The notes under the pieces: model-generated
What the model was told of the DNA's origin: nothing
What the model saw: the letters and a program-made list of their open reading frames with translations, nothing else
Databases searched by the model: none
Shown here: positions 46,258 through 54,579 of the stretch, one piece after another
Numbering within the stretch: position 1 is the stretch's first letter
Layout: every line of letters begins with the position of its first letter
NCBI RefSeq assembly: GCF_009663685.2
Contig: NZ_RCOG02000027.1
Span: 581,181 to 645,180, forward strand
Source of the DNA: Cupriavidus sp. U2
GTDB lineage: Bacteria > Pseudomonadota > Gammaproteobacteria > Burkholderiales > Burkholderiaceae
DNA: 64,000 bases
Reading direction: 5' to 3'
Translations under genes and position numbers: made by a program

Positions 46258-47409
46258 ATGCCCCAGTTCCGTATGCCTCGCACCGGCCTTGCGCTGGGCG
46301 CCCTTGCCCTCGTCCTGGCCACCGGGGCCGCGCAGGCCGACGTGACCGTTGGCGTCAGTATCGCGTCCACAGGGCCGTCGGCGTCTCTCGGCATTCCGCA
46401 GAAGAACACCATGCCGTTCCTGCCAACGTCGATTGCCGGCGAGACCATCCACTACATCGTCATGGACGACGGGTCGGACCCGACACAGGGCACCAAGATC
46501 GCCCGTCGCTTTGTCACGGAAGACAAGGTCGACATCATTCTCGGGTCGTCCGCCGTGGCGCCTTCGATTGCGATCTCCGAAGTGGCCGATGAAAGCCAGA
46601 CCGTGCAGCTGGCGTTCTCCCCGATCGAACTGAAGCCGGGCCGGGGTGCATGGACGTATCGACTGGCACAGCCGGTGCGGCTCATGGCTGATGCGGTGGC
46701 TGGCGCCGCCAAGGCGAACGGCGTGAAGACGGTCGCATTCATCGGCTTTGCCGATGCCTACGGCGAGACCTGGCTCAAGGAGTTCACCTCGGCCGCGCAG
46801 GCCAACGGCATTCGTGTGATCGCCACCGAACGCTATGCCCGTTCCGATACCAGCGTCACGGCCCAGGCGCTGAAGCTGATGGCCGCCCGTGCCGACGCCA
46901 TGCTGATTGCCGGGGCCGGCACCGGCGCCGCGCTGCCGCACACCACCTTGCGCGAGCGCGGCTATACCGGGCCGATCTACCAGACCCACGGAGCGGCCAC
47001 ACGCGACCTGATCCGGATCGGCGGCAAGGCCGTGAATGGCGCGATCCTGCCGGCCGGCCCGGTCATCGTGGCCGAGCAGTTGCCGGCGTCCAGCCCCGTC
47101 AAGAAGCCCGCCATGGATTACGTGACGCGCTACGAAAAGCAGTATGGCCCCGACACCCGCACGCAGTTCGGCGCGCATCCCTACGATGCCGGCCTGGTTC
47201 TGCAGCGCATCGTGCCGGTCGCGCTGAAGAAGGCCAAGCCCGGCACGCCGGCATTTCGCAAGGCGCTCAAGGATGCGCTGGAAAGCGAGCGCGACATCGT
47301 GGTATCCCACGGCGTGCTGAACTACACCGCCGACGACCATTTCGGATTCGACCAGCGCGGCCGCGTGCTGCTGACCATCGACAACGGCAACTGGAAACTC
47401 GTCAAATGA
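46258..47409 (+). CDS. ABC transporter substrate-binding protein (LivK-like)
   Basis: A 383-residue type I periplasmic binding protein. The signal peptide ends GAAQA. The mature part starts DVTVGVSIASTGPSASLGIPQKN and runs as in branched-chain amino-acid or aromatic-acid receptors (HYIVMDDGSDPTQGTKIARRFVTEDKVDIILGSS). It lacks neighbouring permease and ATPase genes. Its position between the monooxygenase and DUF3237 genes suggests it binds the substrate of the cluster. Confidence 0.9.
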   Translation: MPQFRMPRTGLALGALALVLATGAAQADVTVGVSIASTGPSASLGIPQKNTMPFLPTSIAGETIHYIVMDDGSDPTQGTKIARRFVTEDKVDIILGSSAVAPSIAISEVADESQTVQLAFSPIELKPGRGAWTYRLAQPVRLMADAVAGAAKANGVKTVAFIGFADAYGETWLKEFTSAAQANGIRVIATERYARSDTSVTAQALKLMAARADAMLIAGAGTGAALPHTTLRERGYTGPIYQTHGAATRDLIRIGGKAVNGAILPAGPVIVAEQLPASSPVKKPAMDYVTRYEKQYGPDTRTQFGAHPYDAGLVLQRIVPVALKKAKPGTPAFRKALKDALESERDIVVSHGVLNYTADDHFGFDQRGRVLLTIDNGNWKLVK

Positions 47410-47900
47410 TTTCCGCGTCCCCGGCCATTGCACTGCCCACACTGGAACCCATTGCGGACTTCAGCCTGCAGGTGGCGGCTCCCACCGAGGTTGGCGTCAC
47501 GGCGCTGGGCCAGCGGCGCGTGATCCCGATCGTGACGGGCACGGTGCGCGGGCCGCGCCTGAACGGGCGCATCCTGCCCGGTGGTGCCGACTTCCAGCTG
47601 ATCCGTCATGACGACGGCAGCGACGTCACCACCGCCGACATCGAAGCGCGATACGTGCTGGAAACCGATGACGGCGCACGCATCTACATCGTCAATGCCG
47701 GCGTGCGCACCGGTAGTGCCCACGTGATCGCCCGGCTCAACCGGGGGGAGCAGGTGGACCCATCCGAGATCTACTTCCGCACCGCGCCGCGCTTCGAAAC
47801 GGCCGCGCCGCAGTATCGCTGGCTGATGCAGCACCTGTTCGTCGCGGCCGGCGCGCGCTACCCGGATCGCGTCGATCTGCGTTATTTCCTGGTCAACTAG
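47406..47900 (+). CDS. DUF3237 domain protein
   Basis: A 164-residue DUF3237 protein: LEPIADFSLQVAAPTEVGVTALGQRRVIPIVTGTVRGPRLNGRILPGGADFQLI, then IYFRTAPRFETAAPQYRWLMQHLFVAAGAR, the family hallmark. The function of the family is unknown; the fold is a single beta barrel. Its ATG overlaps the stop of the LivK-like gene (ATGA). marR follows two bases after its stop. Confidence 0.9.
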   Translation: MISASPAIALPTLEPIADFSLQVAAPTEVGVTALGQRRVIPIVTGTVRGPRLNGRILPGGADFQLIRHDDGSDVTTADIEARYVLETDDGARIYIVNAGVRTGSAHVIARLNRGEQVDPSEIYFRTAPRFETAAPQYRWLMQHLFVAAGARYPDRVDLRYFLVN

Positions 47901-47902
47901 GC

Positions 47903-48400
47903 ATGGCGCCACCCCGCAAACCGCGCGACACGCTCGCGCCCGACCCCAACGGCAGCCACTTCGAACCGCACCTGCCAAATGTCGACTATGGCGTGCTCGA
48001 CTCGCTGATCGGATACGCGATTCGTCGGGCGCAGATTCGCGTGTACGAAGACTTCGTGGCATCGCTGGCCGCGTGGAACATCACGCCACCGCGTTTTTCG
48101 GCGCTGCAGATCATCGCGCGCAATCCCGACCTGAAGCTCACCGAGCTGGCCCGGATCCTGGGCATTGCGCGTTCCGGTGCAGTGTTGCTGGTGGACACGC
48201 TCGAGTCGATGGAACTGGTGAAGCGGTTGCCATCGCCCACCGACCGGCGCGCGTTCGGTCTGGTGCTGACCGAGGCCGGCCGCAACACGCTGAAGGAGGC
48301 CACCGCCGCCGTATGCGCGCACGATGCGCGCATGGCGGTGGGGTTATCCGATGCAGAACAGACCGTGCTGAAGCGGTTGCTGGAGAAGCTCGGACGGTAG
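47903..48400 (+). CDS. MarR-family transcriptional regulator
   Basis: A 165-residue MarR protein: a winged helix with WNITPPRFSALQIIARNPDLKLTELARILGIARSGAVLLVDTLESM and the wing LVKRLPSPTDRRAFGLVLTEAG (DRR motif). It is the last gene of the oxidase/monooxygenase operon and probably its ligand-responsive repressor. It is convergent with the aldehyde oxidase operon. Confidence 0.92.
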   Translation: MAPPRKPRDTLAPDPNGSHFEPHLPNVDYGVLDSLIGYAIRRAQIRVYEDFVASLAAWNITPPRFSALQIIARNPDLKLTELARILGIARSGAVLLVDTLESMELVKRLPSPTDRRAFGLVLTEAGRNTLKEATAAVCAHDARMAVGLSDAEQTVLKRLLEKLGR

Positions 48401-48423
48401 CCGCCTGAGGTGGCTACCCTCAG
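48396..48423. terminator. Overlapping alternative hairpins between marR and paoC
   Basis: Two 7-bp stems share sequence: GGTAGCC (48396-48402) with GGCTACC (48412-48418), and CCTGAGG (48404-48410) with CCTCAGG (48417-48423). They cannot form together. They span both stop codons of the convergent genes. No T run, so function as a terminator is inferred. Confidence 0.45.
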
Positions 48424-50612
48424 GCCACCACCGGCATGCCCGCGAGCAGCTTGTCCAGCGTCGCCGGATAGTCGCGCACGCGCACGCCGGTGGCGTGATA
48501 CACGGCATTCAGCACCGCAGCCGCCACGCCGCAGATCCCCAGCTCGCCCACGCCCTTGGCCTTCATCGGCGACGAGATCGGATCGGTCTCTTCGAGGAAG
48601 ATCACTTCCTGGTGCGGGATGTCGGCATGTACCGGCACCTCGTAGCCAGCCAGGTCGTGGTTGGCGAAGAAGCCCACGCGCTTGTCGACGTGCAGGGCCT
48701 CCATCAGCGCCGCGCCCACGCCCATCGTCATCGCCCCGATCACCTGGCTGCGCGCCGACTTCGGATTCAGGATCCGCCCAGCCGAGCACACGGCCAGCAT
48801 CCGCCGGACGCGCACTTCCGCCGTGGCCAGGTCCACGGCCACTTCCACGAAGTGACCGCCGAACGTGGACTGCTGGTATTTCTTGTCGAGTTCGCCGAAC
48901 TCGATCGAGTCCTCGACCGACACGCCCGCGAACTGCGCCAGCGGCACGCTGCGTCCACCAGCGCGCACCTGGCCCGCCTCGAATACCGCGTCTTCCGCCT
49001 TCAGGCCTGCGCGTTCGGCAATGGTCTGGCGCAGCTTCGCGCAGGCCGCATAGACGCCGGAAGTGGAACTGTTGCCGCCCCACTGGCCGCCCGAGCCGGA
49101 CGACACCGGGAAGGCCGAATCGCCCAGCCGCACCACCACGCGGTCGAGCGGCACGCCCATCATTTCCGCTGCGGTCTGCGCGATGATCGTGTAGCTGCCG
49201 GTGCCGATATCGGTCATGTCGGTTTCCACCACGACCATCCCGCTCGAATCGATGCCGACCCGCGCGCCCGACTTGGTCACCAGGTTGTTCCGGAACGCGG
49301 ATGCCATCCCCATGCCGATCAGCCATTGGCCTTCGCGCATCGACCCCGGCCGCGGGTTTCGACGGCTCCAGCCAAAGCGTTCCGCCCCCAGGCGCAGGCA
49401 TTCCACGAAGTGGCGCTGCGAGAACGGTCGCTCAGGCTTCTCCGGGTCCACCTGCGTGTCGTTGAGGATGCGGAACTGCACCGGATCCATGCCCAGTTTC
49501 ACAGCCATTTCGTCGATGGCGATTTCCAGCGCCATCAGGCCCGGTGCCTCGCCAGGTGCGCGCATGGCATTGCCTTCGGGCAGGTCCAGCGTTGCGAGCT
49601 GCATCGATGTCATGCGGTTGGCGCCGGCATAGAGCAGGCGCGTCTGCATCACGGCGGTCTCGGGCTGGCCGCCTTCGAGATCGCCAGACCAGCTCTCGTG
49701 GCCAATGGCCGTGATCCTGCCGTCGCGGTTCGCACCGATGCGGATGCGCTGGATCGTCGCGGGCCGATGCGTGGTGTTGTTCGGTATCTGCGGCCGCGTC
49801 AGCGCCACCTTGACCGGCCGGTGTACAGCGCGCGCGCCCAGCACGGCCAGCAGCGATTCGGCGCGCAGAAACAGCTTGCCGCCGAAGCCGCCGCCGATGA
49901 ACGGCGAGACGATGCGCACCTTTTCCTTCGGGATGCCCAGCGTGGTCGCCATATCCTCGCGGGCCCACGCCACCATCTGGTTTGATGTCCACACCGTGAC
50001 CTCGTCGCCGGACCAGGCCGCCATCGACGCATGCGGCTCCATCATGCAGTGCGACTGATCGGGCGTGGTGTAGCGGGCATCCAGCTGCACGGGGGCCGCG
50101 GCAAAGGCGCCAGCGAAATCGCCCACGGACGTATCGGGAATCGCGTCCTTCTTCGGCTTGCTGTCAAAGCAGCATGCGGCCTCCAGGTCGAAGCGGCCCT
50201 TCTCCGGCGCGTAGTCCACGCGAATCAACTGCGCGGCGGCGCGGGCCTGCTCGAACGTGTCGGCCACCACCAGCGCAATGGCCTGGTGATAGTGCTGGAT
50301 CTCGGGGCCGCCCAGCAGTTTGGCGGTATTGCGCTTGGCCTTGCCGAGCTTGCCGGCGTTCTGCGCGGTTACGATGGCCAGCACGCCCGGCGCGCGGCGC
50401 GCATCGTCCAGATGCATGGCCCGGATGCGGCCCTTGCCGATGCCGGCGCCCACGACGTAGCCATAGGCGGGGCTCGGCGCCACATCATGCCATTCGTAGG
50501 CATAGGTGGCCGTGCCGGTGGTCTTGCGCGCGCCGTCGATACGGTCAACCGCCTGGCCGACCACGCGGCCCGTGTCGATGGGATTGGTAGTGGCGGGTGT
50601 GTCGAATTTCAT
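48420..50612 (-). CDS. paoC: Molybdopterin-binding subunit of periplasmic aldehyde oxidase (PaoC-like)
   Basis: A 730-residue molybdenum hydroxylase large subunit. Aldehyde oxidase domain segments include GRVVGQAVDRIDGARKTTGTATYAYEW, the Mo-cofactor segments IGGGFGGKLFLRAE and GSGGQWGGNSS, and the catalytic base Glu690 in AKGVGELGICG near the C-terminus. The length nearly equals that of E. coli PaoC (about 730). It oxidises aldehydes to acids using molybdopterin. The ATG overlaps the FAD-subunit stop by four bases. It should be co-exported with the Tat-tagged PaoA. Confidence 0.9.
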   Translation of the reverse strand: MKFDTPATTNPIDTGRVVGQAVDRIDGARKTTGTATYAYEWHDVAPSPAYGYVVGAGIGKGRIRAMHLDDARRAPGVLAIVTAQNAGKLGKAKRNTAKLLGGPEIQHYHQAIALVVADTFEQARAAAQLIRVDYAPEKGRFDLEAACCFDSKPKKDAIPDTSVGDFAGAFAAAPVQLDARYTTPDQSHCMMEPHASMAAWSGDEVTVWTSNQMVAWAREDMATTLGIPKEKVRIVSPFIGGGFGGKLFLRAESLLAVLGARAVHRPVKVALTRPQIPNNTTHRPATIQRIRIGANRDGRITAIGHESWSGDLEGGQPETAVMQTRLLYAGANRMTSMQLATLDLPEGNAMRAPGEAPGLMALEIAIDEMAVKLGMDPVQFRILNDTQVDPEKPERPFSQRHFVECLRLGAERFGWSRRNPRPGSMREGQWLIGMGMASAFRNNLVTKSGARVGIDSSGMVVVETDMTDIGTGSYTIIAQTAAEMMGVPLDRVVVRLGDSAFPVSSGSGGQWGGNSSTSGVYAACAKLRQTIAERAGLKAEDAVFEAGQVRAGGRSVPLAQFAGVSVEDSIEFGELDKKYQQSTFGGHFVEVAVDLATAEVRVRRMLAVCSAGRILNPKSARSQVIGAMTMGVGAALMEALHVDKRVGFFANHDLAGYEVPVHADIPHQEVIFLEETDPISSPMKAKGVGELGICGVAAAVLNAVYHATGVRVRDYPATLDKLLAGMPVVA

Positions 50613-51568
50613 GGCTTCGCCCCGTTTGCCTGCGTGATCACGGCGGCCAGCGTGCGCCGCACCAGTTGCACCTTGAACGCGTTATCGGGCTGCGGCGACG
50701 CACCGTCCAGCAGCCGCTGCGTCACGGCCGTGGGCCCGTGCGGCAATTCCGCATCGGCGGCATCCGTGCGCCACGGCTTGTGGGCCACGCCGCCGAGCGC
50801 CACGCGCCCGGTGCCGTCCGGCTGCAGGATGGCGGCCACCGAGACCAGCGCGAACGCGTACGAGGCCCGGTCGCGCACCTTGCGATAAAGCTGCGCGCCG
50901 CCGACCGGCGGCGGCAGTGTCACCGCGGTAATCAGCTCGCCCGGTTCCAGCGCCGTTTCGATGTGCGGCGTATTGCCCGGCAGACGATGGAAATCGGCGA
51001 TCGGGATCACACGCCGCTGCCCGCTGGGGCGTACCGTCTCCACGCTGGCATCGAGCACGCGCATGGCCACTGCCATATCGCTGGGATGCGTGGCGATGCA
51101 CGCGTTGCTGCCGCCGATCACGGCCAGCTGACGGCTGAATCCGCCAATCGCGGCGCAGCCGCTGCCCGGCTGGCGCTTGTTGCACGGCTGGGCCGTGTCG
51201 TAGAAGTAGGGACAACGCGTGCGCTGCAGCAGGTTGCCCGCCGTGGTGGCGCGGTTGCGCAACTGGCCCGACGCGCCCGCCAGCAGCGCGCGCGACAGTA
51301 CGCCGTAATCGCGCCGCACGCGCGGATCGGCGGCCAGGTCGGTATTGCGCACCAGCGCGCCGATACGCAGGCCGCCTTGCTGCGAGGGCTCTATCTTGTC
51401 CAGCGCCAGGCCGTTCACGTCGATCAGATGGGTTGGCGATTCGATGCCAAGCTTCATCAGGTCGAGCAGGTTGGTGCCACCGGCGATAAAGCGGGCACCG
51501 GGTGTCTTCATGGCAGCCGCCGCCGCGTCCGCGGGCGTGGCCGCGCGCTCGTACGTGAACGGGTTCAT
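50609..51568 (-). CDS. paoB: FAD/[4Fe-4S] subunit of periplasmic aldehyde oxidase (PaoB-like)
   Basis: A 319-residue FAD-binding middle subunit (FIAGGTNLLDLMKLG, ATTAGNLLQRTRC). It carries the extra cysteine loop TRCPYFYDTAQPCNKRQPGSGC (Cys119, Cys129, Cys138), which in PaoB-type subunits helps hold a [4Fe-4S] cluster absent from most xanthine oxidase relatives. It overlaps paoA and paoC by four bases on each side, giving a tightly coupled operon. Confidence 0.9.
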   Translation of the reverse strand: MNPFTYERAATPADAAAAAMKTPGARFIAGGTNLLDLMKLGIESPTHLIDVNGLALDKIEPSQQGGLRIGALVRNTDLAADPRVRRDYGVLSRALLAGASGQLRNRATTAGNLLQRTRCPYFYDTAQPCNKRQPGSGCAAIGGFSRQLAVIGGSNACIATHPSDMAVAMRVLDASVETVRPSGQRRVIPIADFHRLPGNTPHIETALEPGELITAVTLPPPVGGAQLYRKVRDRASYAFALVSVAAILQPDGTGRVALGGVAHKPWRTDAADAELPHGPTAVTQRLLDGASPQPDNAFKVQLVRRTLAAVITQANGAKP

Positions 51569-52215
51569 GTCTGGCTCCCCGCGACCTCGGTGATGGCGTC
51601 GAGGATATTCGAGTACGCACCGCAGCGGCAGATATTGCCGCTCATCCGCTCACGGATCTCGCCGGGCGAAAGCTGCGGCCGCGTGTTCAGGTCCGGCGTG
51701 ACGTGGCTCGGGATGCCGGCGCGCACCTCGTCGAGCACAGCAACGGCCGAACAGATCTGGCCCGGCGTGCAATAGCCGCACTGGTAGCCGTCATGCTTGA
51801 CGAAGGCGACCTGCATCGGATGCATGTTGTTAGGCGTGCCGAGTCCTTCCACGGTGGTGATTCTGGCACCCTCGTGCATGACGGCGAGGGTCAGGCAGGA
51901 ATTGAGGCGCCGGCCGTCGACGATCACCGTGCAGGCGCCGCACTGGCCGTGGTCGCAGCCCTTCTTGGTGCCGGACAGGTGCAGATGCTCGCGCAGCGCG
52001 TCGAGCAGCGTGGTGCGCGTGTCCAGCGTCAGCGAGCGCGGTTGCCCGTTGACGATAAATGATACGTTCGAAGCCACCGGCTTGAGGGCGCCGGGGCTGA
52101 CCCGCGATGGCGGCGCGGTGGCGGCACCGGCAGGCAAGGCCGCGGCGCTCACCGACGCCGCGCCTGCCATCACGAATTCCCGCCGCGAAAGCTTGATGTC
52201 GCTGAAATCTTCCAT
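51565..52215 (-). CDS. paoA: [2Fe-2S] subunit of periplasmic aldehyde oxidase (PaoA-like)
   Basis: A 216-residue iron-sulfur subunit. A Tat signal (LSRREFVMAGAASVSAAALPAGA) precedes the domain, so the complex is exported folded. The first cluster is GCDHGQCGACTV...LNSC (Cys87, 92, 95, 107), the second YQCGYCT...NICRCGAY (Cys146, 149, 196, 198). It is the first gene of paoABC. No PaoD/XdhC-type maturation gene lies next to the operon. Confidence 0.92.
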   Translation of the reverse strand: MEDFSDIKLSRREFVMAGAASVSAAALPAGAATAPPSRVSPGALKPVASNVSFIVNGQPRSLTLDTRTTLLDALREHLHLSGTKKGCDHGQCGACTVIVDGRRLNSCLTLAVMHEGARITTVEGLGTPNNMHPMQVAFVKHDGYQCGYCTPGQICSAVAVLDEVRAGIPSHVTPDLNTRPQLSPGEIRERMSGNICRCGAYSNILDAITEVAGSQT

Positions 52216-52472
52216 GTCGTTGGATCCTTTCTGGCTGACAGATGACGGACAGAGGACGGCAACGTGGCGAGACTTGCACGTAGGAATTACATGGCGCCAG
52301 CGGGCATGGCAGACACAATGCCGCCAGGGATATGCACGGGAATACCGGGCAGGGGACGAATGTAGCGCTTGCCGCACGTTGCTTGGGCGGAAAGGCGCAG
52401 GAAGCGTGCCACCGGCCGCGCGGGGACAGCGGCGGAGGTGGGAATGCCGGGGATTCGCCGGAATTAACTGGC

Positions 52473-52931
52473 TCAGCGGTAGCTGACGGTCACCTCGTTG
52501 CTGCGGCCCTGGAGCATTGGCGTGAGTCCGCCCTGGCCCGGTACGCGATAGGCAAAGACAAAGCCCTTGGTGGCATCGTCGCCGACGAAGGCGTCGGTCT
52601 TGCCCTCGGCGCCCGTCAGCAGCACGCAACGGTCGGCATTGCACAGGTATGCCTGCAGGTCGACGGGCGGGGTGCGCGTGAAGCTGTAGCGCCAGCGCAC
52701 CGATGTGATGCGGCCCATGGCCTGCGGCATCGTGGCCAGCGGCACCACGGGCGAGGACAGCGCACGCTGGCCCTTGTTCGTGATCTGCGGCCCCACTGAC
52801 GATGCCGTCCACGCAAAGCGCGAGCCCGTCAGTTCATAGGTGGCCTTCGTAAAGACCGGCGCATGGGTCTGCGCGTGGGCTGCCGCCGGACCCATCGCGC
52901 ACACCACGGCCAGGACCAGGGCGCGCCGCAT
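52473..52931 (-). CDS. flhE: Flagellar protein FlhE
   Basis: A 152-residue periplasmic protein. The signal peptide is MRRALVLAVVCAMGPAAAHA. The mature part (FTKATYELTGSRFAWTASSVGPQITNKGQRALSSPVVP...VRWRYSFTRTPPVDLQAYLCNADRCVLL...AYRVPGQG) fits the FlhE family, with a likely disulfide between the two Cys. FlhE limits proton leak through the flagellar export gate in enterobacteria. Its ATG overlaps the fliA stop (TGATG). In enterobacteria flhE follows flhA; here it ends the operon after fliA. Confidence 0.82.
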   Translation of the reverse strand: MRRALVLAVVCAMGPAAAHAQTHAPVFTKATYELTGSRFAWTASSVGPQITNKGQRALSSPVVPLATMPQAMGRITSVRWRYSFTRTPPVDLQAYLCNADRCVLLTGAEGKTDAFVGDDATKGFVFAYRVPGQGGLTPMLQGRSNEVTVSYR

Positions 52932-53647
52932 CACAGCATCCCGCGCAGCTGGGTGCGCAGGCGTCCGATGGCCTGGCTGCGGATCTGGCACACGCGGGAT
53001 TCGGTCACTTCCAGCACCGCGCCGATCTCGCGCAGGTTCAGTTCCTGGTCGTAGCACAGCGACAGCACCAGCTTTTCGCGCTCGGGCAGCTTGTCGATGG
53101 CGCGGATCAGCGCCTCGCGCATGCCCGATTCCATCAGCACGGTCAGCGGGTTGCCGTCGTCGGTGACACCCAGATGGCGATCGAGGAAGTCTTCCTCGCC
53201 CGAACGTTCGAAGTCTTCATAGTGCAGCAGCTGGCAGCCATAGACCTCGTTCAGCAGCTCCTGGTATTCCTCGAGCGGCATCTCCAGTTCCTTGGCCACC
53301 TCGGAATCGATCGGCGTGCGGCCAAGCTTCTGTTCCAGCTGGCGCTGCGTGCGCTCGATCTTGCGCGTGAACTGGCGCAAGCTGCGCGATTGCCAGTCGT
53401 TGGCACGCACCTCGTCGAGCATGGCGCCGCGAATGCGCTGGCTTGCGTAGGTCTCGAACCGGGCGCCATGGTTGTCTTCATAACGTTTGGCGGCGTCGAG
53501 AAGGCCGATCATGCCGGCCTGTATCAGGTCGTCGATCTGTACGCTGGCGGGCAGCTTGGCCGCCAGCTGCAGCGCGATGCGCCGCACCAGTGGCGCGTGT
53601 GACTTGACCACGTCGGCCTGCTCGAGCTTTCCCTGAATCGTATACAT
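52931..53647 (-). CDS. fliA: Flagellar sigma factor FliA (sigma-28)
   Basis: A 238-residue sigma-28. Region 2 is HAPLVRRIALQLAAKLPASVQIDDLIQAGMIGLLDAAKRYEDNHGARFETYASQRIRGAMLDEVR; region 3 is RKIERTQRQLEQKLGRTPID; region 4 HTH is LCYDQELNLREIGAVLEVTESRVCQIRSQAIGRLR. It directs transcription of late flagellar genes, including the flgM and flgKL promoters seen in this window, and is held by FlgM. A 110-base gap separates it from flhG, with a possible 30-residue frame in it. Confidence 0.96.
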   Translation of the reverse strand: MYTIQGKLEQADVVKSHAPLVRRIALQLAAKLPASVQIDDLIQAGMIGLLDAAKRYEDNHGARFETYASQRIRGAMLDEVRANDWQSRSLRQFTRKIERTQRQLEQKLGRTPIDSEVAKELEMPLEEYQELLNEVYGCQLLHYEDFERSGEEDFLDRHLGVTDDGNPLTVLMESGMREALIRAIDKLPEREKLVLSLCYDQELNLREIGAVLEVTESRVCQIRSQAIGRLRTQLRGML

Positions 53648-53668
53648 GGTGGAACTCTCGTTAAATGC

Positions 53669-53761
53669 TTACTGTTTGTGCCAGCGCCGGAGAGGCTGAA
53701 AATCGGCGGCTGGCAGGCTGAGTTTCCGGTCTTGTCGAGACTTCTTGTTCTTCGCGTTCAT
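53669..53761 (-). CDS. Possible 30-residue basic micro-ORF between flhG and fliA
   Basis: Its ATG overlaps the flhG stop (ATGA), a common arrangement for translational coupling. The frame encodes MNAKNKKSRQDRKLSLPAAD... with about ten Lys/Arg residues and ends 21 bases before the fliA ATG. It has no ribosome site of its own and no known family. It may be coupled, or may simply be chance in the gap. Confidence 0.25.
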   Translation of the reverse strand: MNAKNKKSRQDRKLSLPAADFQPLRRWHKQ

Positions 53762-54567
53762 GCGGCAACGGCCGAGGCCATTCCCAGGGGCGATGCTTCG
53801 TGACGCAACGGCCATGCGCCGATACCGCTGGCGATGTGCCGCAATGCACCGGTGGCCGCAGCGGCGGGATACGCCTCCACCACGCACCGCCCAAGCTGGA
53901 GCGCACGCGCCACCAGCGGATCCATCGGCAGGTACCCTGCCAGGCTGGCCTCCACGCCCAGGTACTGGCTCGCCGTGCGGGCCAGGTTGCGCGCGAGCGC
54001 CGTGACCGTCCCCTCGGCGGCCGCCAGATTGACGACCAGCTTGAAGTGACGGCATGCGTATTCGTGATGCAGCCGCTTGATGCATGCATAGGCCGCGGTG
54101 ATCGACGTGGCCTCCGGGCGCATGACGATCACGAAGTTGTGTGCCATGCCCGCCAGCGGCGACAGTGCGCCGGTGATGTCGCGGCGGGTGTCGATCAGCA
54201 TCGAGCGCACGTCAGGCAGTCGCGCCGCCAGCGCGCGCTCGTCGGGACGAACGGTCATCGCGCCTGCCTGCAGCACGGCAATGCCGCTGGCCCCGCGCGT
54301 GCCGGCCGCGGCGGCCAGCGGCGCGCGGCCATCGAGCACATCGGCCAGCGTGGCCGCCGGCGCGGCGCCGGCAAGCCGCATCGCCCGGGCGCCGTACATG
54401 TCTTCGTCCACCAGCAGCACGCGCTCGCCCTGCATCGATAGCGCGTTGGCCAGGCCCAGCGCCACCGTGGTGGTGCCGACGCCCTGTTCGGCCCCTACCA
54501 CGGCGATCCGCCGCGTCACGCGCGGTGCCAGCAGGCGGCGCAGGCTTTCGGCCTGATCGGTGGCCAT
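53758..54567 (-). CDS. flhG: FlhG/FleN-type MinD-like protein with degenerate P-loop
   Basis: A 269-residue MinD-family protein that normally limits flagellar number by controlling FlhF. The N-terminal DQAESLRRLL is the FlhF-activating motif of the family. The P-loop region reads GAEQGVGTTT (residues 25-34) instead of GKGGVGKTT, so both the signature Lys and the P-loop Lys are missing. VLLVDEDMYGARAMRLAG and MLIDTRRDITG mark the equivalents of the switch and Walker B regions. The ATG at 54567 is preferred over a TTG three codons upstream because AGGA is better spaced. Directly downstream of flhF. Confidence 0.85.
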   Translation of the reverse strand: MATDQAESLRRLLAPRVTRRIAVVGAEQGVGTTTVALGLANALSMQGERVLLVDEDMYGARAMRLAGAAPAATLADVLDGRAPLAAAAGTRGASGIAVLQAGAMTVRPDERALAARLPDVRSMLIDTRRDITGALSPLAGMAHNFVIVMRPEATSITAAYACIKRLHHEYACRHFKLVVNLAAAEGTVTALARNLARTASQYLGVEASLAGYLPMDPLVARALQLGRCVVEAYPAAAATGALRHIASGIGAWPLRHEASPLGMASAVAA

Positions 54568-54579
54568 CGTGTTCAATCC

